The translations under genes and the position numbers were made by a program. A stretch of 64,000 nucleotides of DNA from Dipetalonema caudispina (lineage: Eukaryota; Nematoda; Chromadorea; Rhabditida; Onchocercidae): the NCBI GenBank assembly GCA_013365325.1, contig JABVXV010000010.1, positions 530,268 through 594,267 of the forward strand, given 5' to 3'. Shown in pieces: positions 39,264 to 54,200 of this stretch. The notes under the pieces were generated by a model. It saw only the letters and a program-made list of their open reading frames with translations. It had not been told where the DNA came from and searched no databases. Numbering within the stretch: the first letter of the stretch is position 1; each line of letters opens with the position of its first letter.

Positions 39264-42200
39264 CTGGAGAAGTTCATCAATGTTTTATTACAACGATTTA
39301 GATCTCGACGTCTTTTAATTAACTAACTGGTTCACTTTTTTCTTTTCGCTTTAAATGAATTAATCTAGTGATTTCAACTCATTTTACCCTACCGGTGATT
39401 CAACGTTGATCGAATTCTACAATTATTTCTTCTGCTCACATTCTGATCAGAATAACTGGTGAAAGCTTATGCCTATTTTATAATTCTTTCATCCTTCAAA
39501 ATTTATAACTGAAGGGATTTTGGATTTCATTTTTCCACAACTTTATCTCAAATGAGTCTGTTAGATTTCGACAGACTTTAATTAATGCATGTTTCAAGGT
39601 AAAAACAAACTTTTAGACACACAGCAAACACCGAACGATTGATCAGGTGCTGAGAAACAGTAATGTGTAGAAGGACAGTCATTTCCGGATTGAGTACAAT
39701 TCATTGGCCAACCATCAGCTTTGTTTGAAAATGGATTGCCATGAGGACAGCTTATCATATCGCTCCTCGCTTCTTTTATTTCTGAAAAGTAACTGCAAAT
39801 GAATTACTACTAATTGCTTATAATATCTAGTGATTAGCGCTATAATTGAAAATCATTTCAATCGAAATTTAAATTGTTCAATCGTTCTTTTTATCTAATT
39901 AAATTATCTTATTTAGATTTCTGAAAATTGTTAGAACTGATTGATTAATTTATAAAGCAGTACTGATTCTTGGACAACAAACTCCTTGCATGGTCACATC
40001 ATAACCAGTACAGTAATATCCAGGAGGACAGATTTCAGTGCGATTTTCGGAACAAGACAACTGAATATAAGTTGTTTTATCCAGTGCTGGCTTACCAGTA
40101 TCACTACATGGATTTGTTTCACCTGTCAAAATGGTGATGTAAACATCAGAAATATGAGATACAGTATGAACATTTCATAAAAGAGAGTAACACTAATCAA
40201 CCTTTCAGGAAAATCAAAATCAATTGCTAAAAAATATGAATAATGGATTTAATGTAGGTAAAGAAAAACATGAACACAGGTGGATTTTAAATACCTAGTG
40301 AATATTATTCCCGAAACACAAGCTAAAAACGAAAACTGACATGATGGTACAGGAATACAAGTGGATTCGGAACAATTTTTTCGTCTCAACATGCAAACTT
40401 TCTTATTGGTGCATTGTATCATATCACATAAATTGCGACAGCGGCAGTGAATATCTTTTGGACAATTATTCGCGTCCATTTCAAAACCTAATGGACAAAT
40501 CGCATCGTTGCAGCTAATTGAGCAGCTTTTTTTATCTAAATCTCAATTTATTTGAACATTTCCAAAGACCAACAATGAATACAAATAATCGAACTAATTG
40601 TGCAAATTCAAAAAAGATAATAAATATTCTTAAATCTAATTCAAGACTACATTTATAAAATCAAAAACTTTTTAAACGTCAATTATTATCTGTTATGCAG
40701 AAACACAAAGAGTGGATCGAATTTTAAAGTACTTTAAAATGACTTCAAATAAATCAGAAGCTATTTTTACTATCAGTGAAAATGAGGCTTACGGGAGCAA
40801 ACATCGTATGCAGTTGTAAGAGATGAATCGTGTAATTTCTTCCTTGAACTCCTTGAACCATGCATAATAGCGCCAGTCACGGCATTTACACACCAACAAT
40901 CATTGAGATCATCACATTGAACTGTTTCAAACATACCTGTAAAATGCAATAACAAGAAAGTTTCATTTTTAGCGAAAAAGTTTTACAAATGCACAGCAAA
41001 TGTACTAGTTCCAAAGTCTAGGAATTTTCCGTTTGAAAGTTGTCGCTTACCCGTATGTTTGTTACACAAAGGTATATGTAGGCTGACAATAGCGCCCGAA
41101 TCGATAAGCTTGGTAATGGAGGCATGTAGTAAAATACAATCTTAAAATAATTAAAGTCAATCAGTCATTTGCGAAAAATACAATTAAAATAATTTTTTTT
41201 AATCAAGAAGAATAATAGTGTGAATTTCTCCTCTTTAACATTAAGTCAAAGAACGATTATGAAGATTAGGTTAACGTACTTGTTGCAACTTCTGGAATGA
41301 CACAAATTTTACTGCAACCATAATCACAGCATAATTGCACACCAGGGCATGTTGAATCATTGGAACATTCCACACTACAATCTAAATAATGGAAATTTTA
41401 ATGGCATTTAATAAGGAAATATGTTAAGAAATCTATTAGGAAAAAAAAAAAACAAACTTGTTGAAGACAAAGACTTCGAAAGGGAAATTTTAGGACATTC
41501 TCCTAATTTTCGCTTCGAAAGTATACTATCTATTTCTTCTGTACCTGAAATCATTATACCAATTAAAATAATTCTCCACTGTGAAAGAAGTAACTCACTG
41601 GGTGTATCTTCATTTGCAATTATTTCGAAGCAAGAAGTGATTTAAATTGCATAATGAAACATTAAGAAGTAGTACCTACTCATCCTCACCGAAATGAATC
41701 AACAATCATTAACTATTAAATCTTGGCAAAACTAAAAAATTCAGTAACAAATTTAAATATGAATTGAAATGAAATCTCCGCTTCATTCAAATAGCAAATT
41801 GCCTACTTTTTTTTTTTATGAAAGCAAATACCTGAAGAGCAACAAATTCCATATTTTGGCTCATTCGATAATAACCTACACGAACCTCTACCACAGTCTC
41901 TATTTTGCACACATGAAAACACGTTATTATTTTTGTCTCGTAAAATTTCAGAATGTTTTGGACAGGGATTCGATTTACCTGAAAAGTTTCATATGGTTCC
42001 GGAATGAATTGAATTAAAATACGTAGTTTTTAGACTGGTTTGAGCAAGATTTACAAAAAAAAATAACTCTCAAAAGTTGATCCAAAACATTCATATTTCA
42101 TTCGAAAACTTTGGAAAATAAAAAGCTTACACTGAGGTACGGATGGGCAAGACGAAGCATTGATACAGATGACCGGCATCAGTATACATACATCTTCTTT

Positions 42201-45200
42201 CCTGATGCACTTTATCTCCTTTAATTGAAAATTTGGATCTTACTATTCGATAAGGAACTTCTGGACTTGTAAAAATTACAATCCGAACAGGCATTTTTTA
42301 CAAAAGTTTCTTCAATACTAAAATATTATAATGTCTTTAAAAAACATTGCCAAAGCTTGTTAAATAAGTACTCACTTCGCATGGATTCTTACATTCGCAA
42401 GAATCATTCACTGGACAACCACTGGTATCTAAACGCGGACCATGTTCACATTTCATTTCATCACATACCGTTGAACAAGCGATTGGTGCTGCAGATCGTA
42501 TTATTTATTATATGCATCAAAAGTCATCGCAACGTAATTAATTGGTTAATTAAACGGAATAGTTTTTACAACTGCTATCATAAATCTTTCTCAGAACAGT
42601 TACGTTAGCACCACAAGAAGCAGTGTGCTAAAAACGATTGGGCATTTTTGATGATAGGTAGTAAGATAACAATAAAATGCTAAAATCGAAATAAAAACAT
42701 GGAAAGAGTTTAAAAAAAAAACTCGCCTTGACAGTTCGGTTTAGCAGTGGCGGTCTTGACCCTAGTACCAAACATCTCTTCGCCGGTCTCTGTATTGACG
42801 CACCAACATTGCCTAAATTGACGTATACTTGATTTTCTTTCCGAAACTAGGTAACCTGTTATCTGTTATTTATTAGAATGTTTGACAGAATACTTATCAT
42901 ATGCCTATTTGAGTATTGTTTATATAAGTAACAGATATAGAAAGTCTTAAACCTTATTTTTATCATCTTTATATATTTTCAATCAACTGAACCTAATTTG
43001 TTGATCGCACTGAATTTTTTTGAATGTTCCGTCCTCATTACAATCGATTCGCGGTCCGTTGGAAGATATCTTTTTATTCTTATTGTTATATGAAGCCAAT
43101 TTATGAATACAAGCTGAAAATATTCCTTAATCAAACCATTTTACTATTTACAATTAATAATTATCTCATTAGTTTTCATTTAAATTCCTTCCCCTTCATC
43201 TTTCATCTTAATTATGAATTGGCAGAATTAATTTAAAAATGGAATCTTCAGACATTTGAACTTTAACGCACAGTTACACAAAAAAAATGGAGCATTCCTC
43301 AAAACCCCACTCAAAAAATTAGTTGTCATAATTAATTCAGTAATAAATAAACAGTTTAGAACTTCCAGAGCTATAAATGTAATTAATAATACCTGTGGCA
43401 GTATGAGGAAAAGCGCATAAACTGCTACAGCCTTTGGTACAACATTTCTGAAAGCCTGGACAATCGCTATCCTTTAGGCAGTCAATCTTACACTTTGGAT
43501 CCGAAATAACACTCATTGAACAATCTCCCAATTTTTCAAATTCTTTGTGAGGCTCTAGAAATAATCAATCAACAAGCAATATGAAAGTTGGCAAAAAAAA
43601 AAAGAAAAAGAAAAAATGGGGAATTTTCAAGAGAATAAATAAATGGAGAAGTTTTGGAATTAGTGATATTTTGGTGAATCTTTCTATTTGTCTACACATT
43701 CCAAATTTACTTACGAAATTACATTTTCGTTCGCTTGCTAACGACAAATTAAAAAGCATCAACAAATTAGCAAACATTAACAGAGGCAACTTTCATTTAG
43801 TTACGTCTATGCTTTAAGATGTGAATTTCATTAATACCTTTAGAAAAGACTCCTTTCGAAAAGTCCAAAATGCTCTTTCGGTTGACTTCTTCCGCTCGTA
43901 AATCTATGCAGGAAGTTCCACAGCCGTTGAAGCAGCATTTTCCGGATAAGCAATCATTATGGATATGGCATCTTATCTTACATTGTTTGGAATCAGTAGG
44001 TCGAAGTTGAAACGTTATTGGACATATGGCTAATGAAACTTCTGAAATCTTGTTTTGGATTTCGGAAGTTGAAATTCTTAAATTTTGATTCATCTGAAAA
44101 CAATTGAATTATACTGGGAAGACGTTTAAAGAATGAATAGTATCCTTACCGTTTCCAGCACAGCAATATGATGATGATGATAGCGGAATACCAATTTGGT
44201 GACAGAAATAGCCCAGCGGACAATGACGATCTTCTTTTGTATTGCAAAGCATGAGCCTATGCACATTAGGCAATGTTAACGGCTCACCTTTCGGACAAGC
44301 ATTTAATACACCTAAAGGTTTCAAAATTTTGATTGATAATTTACGACTGCAAAAATGTTATAAAGAATGGTTATGAGCTCAATAGTGGTTAGGCCACATA
44401 ATTTAATCTCTGTTTAATAGTAGTATCTCTTTTATTCTTAGACAAATCAAAAGATATTAAGTTTTCTGAACTGTTTTCTTGTACATTTGTTTAGGAAAAA
44501 GGAAGATAATGGGAAACGAACTATGATGGAAATAATTTTTTCAAACAAAAGGACTTTGATTTCATCAGAAAAATCAAGGAAAACAGAAACATTTCCAGGC
44601 GCTAAAGTTGAAAGAAGAAGAACAATGTGCGGTGGAAATTGGGCAAGAGAGGGATAGAGTGGACATTTGTTCGTAGCACGAATTTTTTCATGAAAAATAT
44701 GAAGGATTCTAAGAAATAACTAACATTTAGGAATTGGATCACAGCTTTCAAACAAACATTTGACGTCAATCAGTCTGCAGACGTGTGTAGATGGACATCG
44801 AACATTTTTGCATGGATCACGACAATGACATTGATCACAACCATCCTGATTCTTTTCGTAGCTAAAAATGTAAATAAGAACGAGATATTACAATTTATTA
44901 CCATTATAAGGATGAAGATAACGTTTACAACAACAAAAATGGATATTGTTTGCTCTGTCTAATTTCAGTTTCACTTCATCTCATTTCTCATCAGTATCAT
45001 AAAATATAGTCTGAATATTTGCTTTCAAAATCAATTTAAAAGAATAAAAAAAGCTAAATTGATACCCTAACGAGCAATCCAATTGGCAGTTCAGTAGTGG
45101 ACATGATCGTGGCATATCACAATTAAGGTATGTATGAGAATTTCGTGTTCCTGAATGAAGCATTTGTTATTTTCCTGTCCCTTATACTTCTTATCCTCCA

Positions 45201-48200
45201 GAAAAGAAATTGAACGATTGATTAAAAAGATCGTACAACATACCTTGCAACTCACGACCCGATACATCGACGCACCAAAATATGGGACCTAATTTTTGAA
45301 TCCGAGTAAAACCACCGGACGCATCACAATGTGGAACAAATGAACCTGATTCGAAAGCTTCCGAAGCACCCAACAAATGAATGCATGCTAAACAGTAATT
45401 TACGTTCTAACCACAATGGTAATTTTAATAGCTTCTAAATAATCACTTAAAGTAATATTTCCAATGAATTGTAAGTTGAAAATATTCAAAACACTGATTA
45501 CCGGAAAAACTACACCTGTGGTAATTTCAGGATACATGCACGATTTCTTACATCCATTTGAGCAGCACTTCTGTGTCATACCACAGTCAACATCCTTCAC
45601 GCACTCATCGGTTTCATTTTTCAAACAACTTGCAAGGTTATTACTTAAATGCGGGCATTCACCCAGTTCAGATACTTTTGTTCCATGTAGCGTTTTTTCT
45701 GAAAATAGAAATACTGAACTAGTTTCAGAAGAAATTATTTTATTTACTCGAAATTTTGGTCAAAAGTTTCAGGAATTTACCTGATTAATATATCATGTTT
45801 TCGTTTACCAGTCATACATATAACTGGCTAGGCTAAAAACTGCTGGGTTTCAAATAGACTTTCTTGTCATCTTAGGGATTTTTTACAGAATTAAACGTAT
45901 ACAGTTGATATTTTACCATGCTATACATAAAAAATTTAACGTTTGAAGCTAAGCTCATTTGCAATGAATATCGTTCAATTTACTGTCCTGTTCGGAAATA
46001 TTGAGGCGAACCCCATTACAATCCATATAACACTCCACGGATTGAAATTTTTAAGGAGAAAAGTTTTGATAAATCTTGGGAAAATTCGAGGTACTCGAAA
46101 GAAGAAGAGAAACCGTTAACGGTCATTTTGTCAGCATAGAAAATAAATTATTCGGATTTAAATTTTTCTAGTAGAAGATTGTGCTAACAATGCTTGTAGA
46201 TAAAGCCTTCTCATGGCTGAAAATTACCGAATCTCCAACAGCAATAACCGTTTGAACTACGGAAAATATGACAAAAAGATGGGATATCCAGCGATGTGCA
46301 CTGCCTATCACTGCTACACGGAACCGGTTTAAAAGTATCCTCATCCATAACTAGCAATCCTTGTGGACATCTGTTTGCAATGCAGTCCGGTACAGCACGA
46401 CATGGGCCTTCAACACATTCCGTCAGCTCAGGTACACATATTTCGCTTTCATTTGGGCAAACAATATCCTGAAACTCCATTTTTGTATAGATCAACCTTA
46501 ATATCGCAAAAGCATTGGATTTCCTGTAACAAATAACGAAATCAAGTTTTAAGTTTGAAAAAATCCTGGAAATGTTGGGATTCACAAACTTTAGACTATC
46601 ATTTGAAAATTTCACGGTTGCTACTAGTCGAATTCATAACACATTTAACTGAAGCCGATACATTCCCCTAATAATGTTTTTGACAAAAAAAAAAGGAAAA
46701 GGAAAAAAATACATTAGCTAATTTTTGTCTAAAAATTTTCATTACCTAAACGAAATGATATAGAAGTAAAAAAAGGTTGTTTATAAAAAATACAAGTCTG
46801 AGTACCATACAGAGCAAAATGACACCACCTTACACGGATTGAAACAATCACATGTTGCGCAACCATTCCTATCTGTTTCAAATCCATATGCGCAACCTTT
46901 CTTTATTGGGCATTGTCGTGGTATGCACAATCGTCGCGCTGAAAGAAAAATTTTTTGAAATCAGTCTTACGATTCTCCAACGTAAATTCCTAAAATCTAA
47001 GAAAATATTCTATTAGAGAAAGTATCAAGAAGAGCCTTGGACGCCATAACTTCCTGAAATATTCTGCATTAACTAACCTCGACAATTTGGTGTTTTGTCA
47101 TTTAATATTTTAGTTCCTTCCAGTTCCGTACCTGTTTTAGAAACGCACCAGCAATACAACGCATTACATTGTATATCTTTATAGTTTCCATCTGCAGTAA
47201 ATGTAAATTTATAAATCTAAACAAAATAATTGAAATTGTATTAAACAGTAATGCATAACTTTACTTAATGAAGAAATCCATGAATAAGTAGGCAACAAGT
47301 AATTCCCATGAGAATCATTAATGGAATCTGAGTTTGTGAAGCAGTTATGAATATAAAATTAAAAGTGACGTAAAGACAAATTTTCAGCAAAAAACTTATA
47401 CATTCATCGCAGCGAACTGTATCTTTTTGCCCAAGTTTGTCGTAAGCAATTTTAACTTGCAGACAACCTAAATTATTTCCGTTAAAAATTTTAGCGACTA
47501 TATTAAACTATAATTGATAGAAAAAGTCGGATAGTTTCATCATTTTCCACACTTTGCAAATCCGAAGTGGTCGCTATCTATTTTGAATAGAGTAATCGCT
47601 TCGAATTTACAATTAATTCCTAGCCTGATTAAACTATTTCGTACTGATATATCAGTACGTGTTGTATTAGATTTGGTTATAGGAGTTGAAACTTCTGTAG
47701 TTCTGATAAGAATGAAATGAATTAAATCAACCTGATATTTGGACACAGGTCGTTCCACAACCATCATAACAACACTTCGCGCCGGTTGCACATTCATCAT
47801 CTATAAATTACCTGTTGCTGATATAACAGTACATATTTTGTCTATCCGTATTTTATATCCATATTCGTCAAGTGAACTTCGTTAAATTTAAGCTGTACTT
47901 CCAAGAAAATAGTTCCTTTGTCCAAGAATAATAAAATACTTGAACATTTTAATTTCTGAATAAACATTTTATAGTTAAAAAAAAAATAAAAAAAACCTGC
48001 TCTACAATGAATATCACATGATTTGTTGTATTCAATGAATGGTTCCATAGATTTGCATTTTGCATCACCAAGAAGCTGCTTTGAAGGTAATGGACAACAC
48101 AATCCCTTGGACTGTATACCAATATTATTGCACCAGTAATCGTTTGGACAGTCCTGTTCATTTGTGCAAAGTACTGGTGGCACTATTGATGAACCATCAG

Positions 48201-51200
48201 TTGAGCAAACATTTGGTACACCTCAAATGTAGGACATGAACAGTGAAAATTAGTCCATACTTAAACATTGATATAAACTTACATATTTTGTGATACAGTT
48301 TTGAAATTAAAAAAGGAATTTTAAATCCAGAAACACGGCGCAGAACACTGGCATGTACGAAATTGCTATTTTCTCCTTAGTGCAGTTGTACGCTTGATAA
48401 GGTCAATTGTTAATCCTTTGTTTTTTAGACTCGTAAAGGTTTAGTTTGCAAATAATATGCTGTAATCCTTCTGCTTCATAAAGAACGGAATTTTGGAAAG
48501 TTAAAGAATTACTTACAACGGGGTTGGTTAGGACAGTAAACATTTTCTAAACATTTCACGCTTGCCATCACACATGTGTATCCTTCCGGACATGGCATAC
48601 TTTTACAAGGATTACGACATTCACATGATAAGCATCCTTTATGTGTCACTTCAAAACCATAAGCACAAATTTTTGAACATCTGAATGGTCCACAGTCAAG
48701 TCGTCTTTCTGCAAAAGTATAAAGCCAATTTATGTAAGAATTCCCTAAAAGTTACAGTACAAAACTGCATTAATTTCAAGAATTTAATCAAATTAATCTA
48801 AAATTTGTTCTATAATCATATAAACTTAAATAATTTTATTCGAATTTTGTGAGATAAATTTAAAGAACTAAATTAAAAAAGAAATAAATTTGAAGAATCA
48901 AACTATTATTTAAAAATGTTAATATTTGTCTCACGAATCACAATTTGGATAATGTAAATCCTAATTCGAGCATATCGTATCAAAAGTTTCAGTATAATTA
49001 CTGTCATGTTAATTCTAATTCTTTTAGTGCTGGCTCTTCTGATGACTTTCCTACTCATGCTACAGGTATTAAAAAAAAAAAAAAGATGAACTTCTCAGTG
49101 TTTCAGAACATACGCTAAAGTATACAAAAATATAAAATAAAGTATAGCGTCTGAACATTTAAGTGACATTTATCTACCACAAATTATTTAAGTAAAATAT
49201 CTTTCAAAAAATTAAAAAGAAAAATACCATTGCAAGCGGGTTCTATATGTAATGCTGTTTGAGTTGCTGGAATTTCGTTACCGTTCACTGTATCAACACA
49301 GTAACAAATATCATCATAACATTGTATTTGCTCATAATTTCCTTCATCATTGCATTTTGGTGCACGACCGTATCCAAAAATTTCATGTGTAATAATCTCA
49401 TGAAGACATGCTGAAGTATTATGGTTGCCGTAAACATCAGTAAGATAATTTAATAAAATTGTTTTAGTGATTGGAAATATTCCAATCCTATTTGTTCAAT
49501 TGCAGGTAGTTCTAAATTTAGAAATTTCAAAAAATCTAGTCAATTTACTCGCTTTTCTGAAATCAACGCTGAATATTGGGAAAACGGAAAGAGTAACAAG
49601 AAGATTTACCTGTTACTTTAGTAGGAAACAAACAAAGCGCAGAACAATTATATGTGCAACATTTTTTAATACTCGGACAATCCTGATCAACTTTACATTC
49701 TACCGTGCACTTTCTTAGATCATGATGCTGTGGTACTTCTGGACATTCCGCAATTTGCTGTGTTTTTGTGCCTACAATTTAAATTTTAATTGAAAAAAAT
49801 TCCTTTGATTAACGAAATTTCAGGAACCGATCGTATTTTCTACCTTTGAGAAAAGCATTCAAGTAGGTATGAGATAGTAACAAAAAAGTAGTGAGTAAAA
49901 CAAAGATTCTCATTTTAACTTGAAAAAAATTAAAACGACATCTTTGTGCAATATTCTCCAAGTTCATCATTGCGAAATTGGAACAGGTCAGTCGTCTTAC
50001 TGCAATAACTGCACAAAATTTCACAACTGCATTCTTTAACTTGAACTTATTTACAACAGAAACCAATTAAACATAATTTTTGGTTATAAATTTAAGCTTT
50101 GGTAGTTAAATGTTTCTTAGGAGTAATTGATTATTGATTGATGCAAAAACGATGGAAATATATACTATCGAACATACATTTCAAGCCACATCCGTCGAAA
50201 CAACATTTTGCTTGTTCTGAACAATCAGAATCAACGTGGCATTCAGATTTACTACTTTTGGAGGATCGTGGTAAAACTGGAATGCAACTTCCGCTGTGCA
50301 ATGACGATTCTGGGAGAGGACAGCAAAATCCAAAACCATTAAAACCGATCTGAAAAAAATGAAATTATAAAAGATTTGAAAAGAATTAAGTTGTATTTGA
50401 AACTTGAAGGAAATCGGAATGATGCTATGACAAATATTTTTTAAACACAGTTGTTCGATTGGATCTAGAAAGATGACACCTACAAAACTTGAATTTTTTG
50501 ACAGATATTTTACAATTGATGACCAGTTTATGACGAAATTGAATTTGCTATCATACTTCCAAAAGTTCTGGAAGAAGTTTTCAATTACTTTTAAAAAAAA
50601 GTCGCTCAGCACAAAACAACTAAAGTTATATGGAAACAGTAATAAAATTGATAACGGGTAGGAAATAATTATTGTAAATAGTAGCATCTCTGATTGTTGA
50701 TAGTGCGATCATTATAGAAAAAAAAACTATATGTGTAATTTATTTTTAACAAAATGAATTTTGAAAATACATTACTACTCATTTATGCAACAACAGATTT
50801 TGCGAAATAGAACTAGGTAATTACCTTCATGGAAAACTCTGTCCTTTTGAAAAAAAAAAAAAAAAAAAACCTGTTTTTTAGTTTCAAAAGAAAAAACTGC
50901 AGCAATTACTGTTGAATATGTTGAAGTCTTTCAGATGATCTTTTTAATGATTGCCCTCAAAACTAGAGAACTAAAAAGTAAAACAAACTTTAGAATTTAA
51001 GCTACCTGATGGCACCAATGACTGGATGAACATTGATTTGTATGAGTACATAATGCTGTCACGCCATTTGATAAAGTCATCGGTGATCCATTTGGACAAG
51101 GATTTAATAAACCTATAAATACAAAAATCTTTGAAATCTAGTTTAATAAAACATACAACCGAACGACTCATCAACTGAGTAATCATGTTGAGCCTTTATG

Positions 51201-54200
51201 AAGCTGATGCTAAAAAAATCAAAATAAGCTAAACTTACATCTAGGCACCGGTTGACACGGCGGTTCTGCACAGTCAGGTTCAACCATTTGGCACATGTCA
51301 ATGTCATTGATACATTTCACCTCTTCACAAAGATCCCTACAGTCACAATTATCCAACGGACAGCCTTCATGGTTCGTTTTAATCCCAAAATAACATACTT
51401 TTGAACATAACTTCGCTTCACAATCTCTCCTTTCTAAATAATATAATTAAGGCACAAAAATTAAAAAATTTGTGATTCATTTTTAATTCAGCAGTGTCAT
51501 TTTCTCTGCTCCAATAGTTTGTTAGGAAGGAAAGGCAAAATTATTTTTTAATCCTTTAATTTGATAAATATAAATTCAACAAGAATTACTTTTTTCATCG
51601 AGAACAAATTTTTGCACAAAACTTACGCAAGCAATTCGGTGATCCAGTTTTCCTTGGAGTTTTGGTTCCAATAATTTCAATGCCTTTTTGATCAACACAC
51701 CAACAATAGCTGTGATCGCATTGTATATTCTCAAATTGTCCATTAGTCGTACATTTTGGCACATATCCCTTTATGAGTGTTTTCCCGGGTAATCGACTTA
51801 CTGCTGATGCAAGATGTATGCAATCTGCAAAATTTAACTGTCAGCTTAAAAGGATTACTCGTTAACAGAAAAGTGAAAGATATTTGATTTTATAACTTTA
51901 CAAGCTTAATTTCCAAGAAACTGTTTAAGGAGAACATTCATTCCATTTTCTTGCTCTAAAGTTACGCAAAACACTTTGCGTATTATCATTCTCACAAATT
52001 TAGAAATAACACAGATACCTGTCGCTTTATCAGGTGCTGTACAAACACGACCACAAGCATTATCACAACACTTTTCAACCGAAGAACATTCCTCATCATA
52101 AATGCATTCTACCACACACTTTTGATTCTTCACGTTATTTTTCATTGGACATTTTCCTATTCGATTCGAATATCCTAAAAAGACTTCTTTTTTCTTCCAT
52201 ACTTCTGTTTTTTTTTTTTTTTTTTTCTTTCAACCATTAACTATCATTTTCTTTTATCTAAATGAAGCGCTGACTCATCACACGTACTACTAATAGTTAT
52301 TTAGCTAAACATCCAAGTTGTGTTGAGTAAGTCACTTCACGGATTACGCATTTGAGAATCCATATCCTATCAAGTGCAATCTGTGAAATCTTGCGAACGA
52401 TAAGAAATTCAACACTTGAAATGACAATTTTGACTGAGCAAAATAAACTGGTTTCTGGAACAAGTTTATTTTATAGCTTTGGTTGAAATTAATTACATCA
52501 GATAAATGAGATTTAAATTTTAGCATTTGTCTTTGCCAGTGCTTTAATATAAAATTGTAGTGAGATATTTAATGCTATTCTCAGTATAATATGTTCCTCA
52601 GGAAATATTACTGTAACGTTGAATCATATATTAACTAAATCGGAAGAGCTCTATAAATTATATTATATTTCAAATAATAAATTATGAAACCCTAATTTCA
52701 TTTTCTTTACTCTTATCCGTGATTTTCATAACCTTTTTTTCAAGTGAATAACTGACCAAGTGTTTGAAATGGATTTACGACAGCTTGTTGGTTAAGTGCA
52801 ACGACACATTCTCGACCACATCCATTGCTGCAACACTTCAGCATACCGCCACACTCACTATCACTATTGCACTGATAGATACAAGCACCATCGGAAAGAC
52901 GCGGGCACTCATTTGGCTGTATAGCTACTTTGTTTCCACTCGATTGTGATGCTGAAAAACAAAGAAATTACCATTTTAAAATTACAAATTTAATTTTCAA
53001 TTATCTACTCAATCTTCGCTAGTTGCATTTGTGACTGTTAGAATAATTGAGAATTTCATGACAAAAAACTAATTTCAGGCAGTTGTAAATGCTCAGTTTT
53101 TAAATTTTAAACTTCCTTTTTCTCCATTTTGTAAACAACGTTTTCATTGTTTCTAATTTTTCTAATTTTATCCTACTACCATTTGTCACCTTATTTTTCT
53201 CGTTCGTTAATAGGTAGTGCTTCTTTTACTTGAAAGCAATAATGGAATACTTTCTTTTGGCACAATTCTGTTGATTTGTTCATTGTTACATAGTGTTTAT
53301 TTGCGTTAGTAATTAAAAATTAATAATTCAAGAGAACTTAAATTACTGAAAAGTTTGAGAAAGGTGTATCACTTTTAAGGAAATTTTATAAATTACAGAT
53401 CGAACCGTAGAGCCGATACAGATTGTTACTGTGAAAAATGATTTTGAAAAAGTAAACAAATATGTAGAATCGAACATTATATATTTACCGATAGAGAGTA
53501 ATGATGAAATTTAATTTACTTACAACAGTTATTTTAAGTCATTACTTTATGATTTGTTTTACTCTGTGATTCTGTACTCTGACGATCTGTTATACGACGC
53601 ATTAAGTTCGATTACAAATTCAATGTATTATAAGTATTAGAGTAATAAAATAACAGTGACTTAAAATATTAATAACAATAGCTATTATACCCATAAACTC
53701 ACCAATCTGTGATACACAAAACGTTGTACCGTCACTGTTATGTTGGCAATATTCGTTTGGTGCACATGCCTTCAATTAAAGATTTTTTCTTCCAATAAAA
53801 GTTCGTTTTGCAAATTTTTAATTAAACTTGATGAAATCTTTGTATTATAACTTCAAAGAAATACTGATAATTCAATATATGGAATCAAATGCCTTCAGCT
53901 AAAGCTTAACAGTTCTGAAATTTAAGTTGCTACTCAATTTCTCCAGTAAATATCATGGCGGATTTTGCTGAAGTAAATGATTTGTGGCAACTAAGCATTG
54001 GAAAAAGGTGAGACAATTGCCTTTCTTAGATTCAAAGTATAAATTCGAAGAAGTTCGGATATCAATTTAAATTAAACTCTCAGGATGACGGAAGTGGAAG
54101 TAATCGGCGAGCTAAACCAAAATTCAGAAACTAATTAATTATGCAATAGGAAATATTCGTCGTGTCTTAGGTTGCTAACAGAAATCAATAGGAATAAACA

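Noticed and set aside
43581..43817. + strand frame starting [12 protein letters not shown]
   Set aside because: It arises from an A-rich run, lies opposite exons of the large modular gene and their intron, and has no conserved residues.
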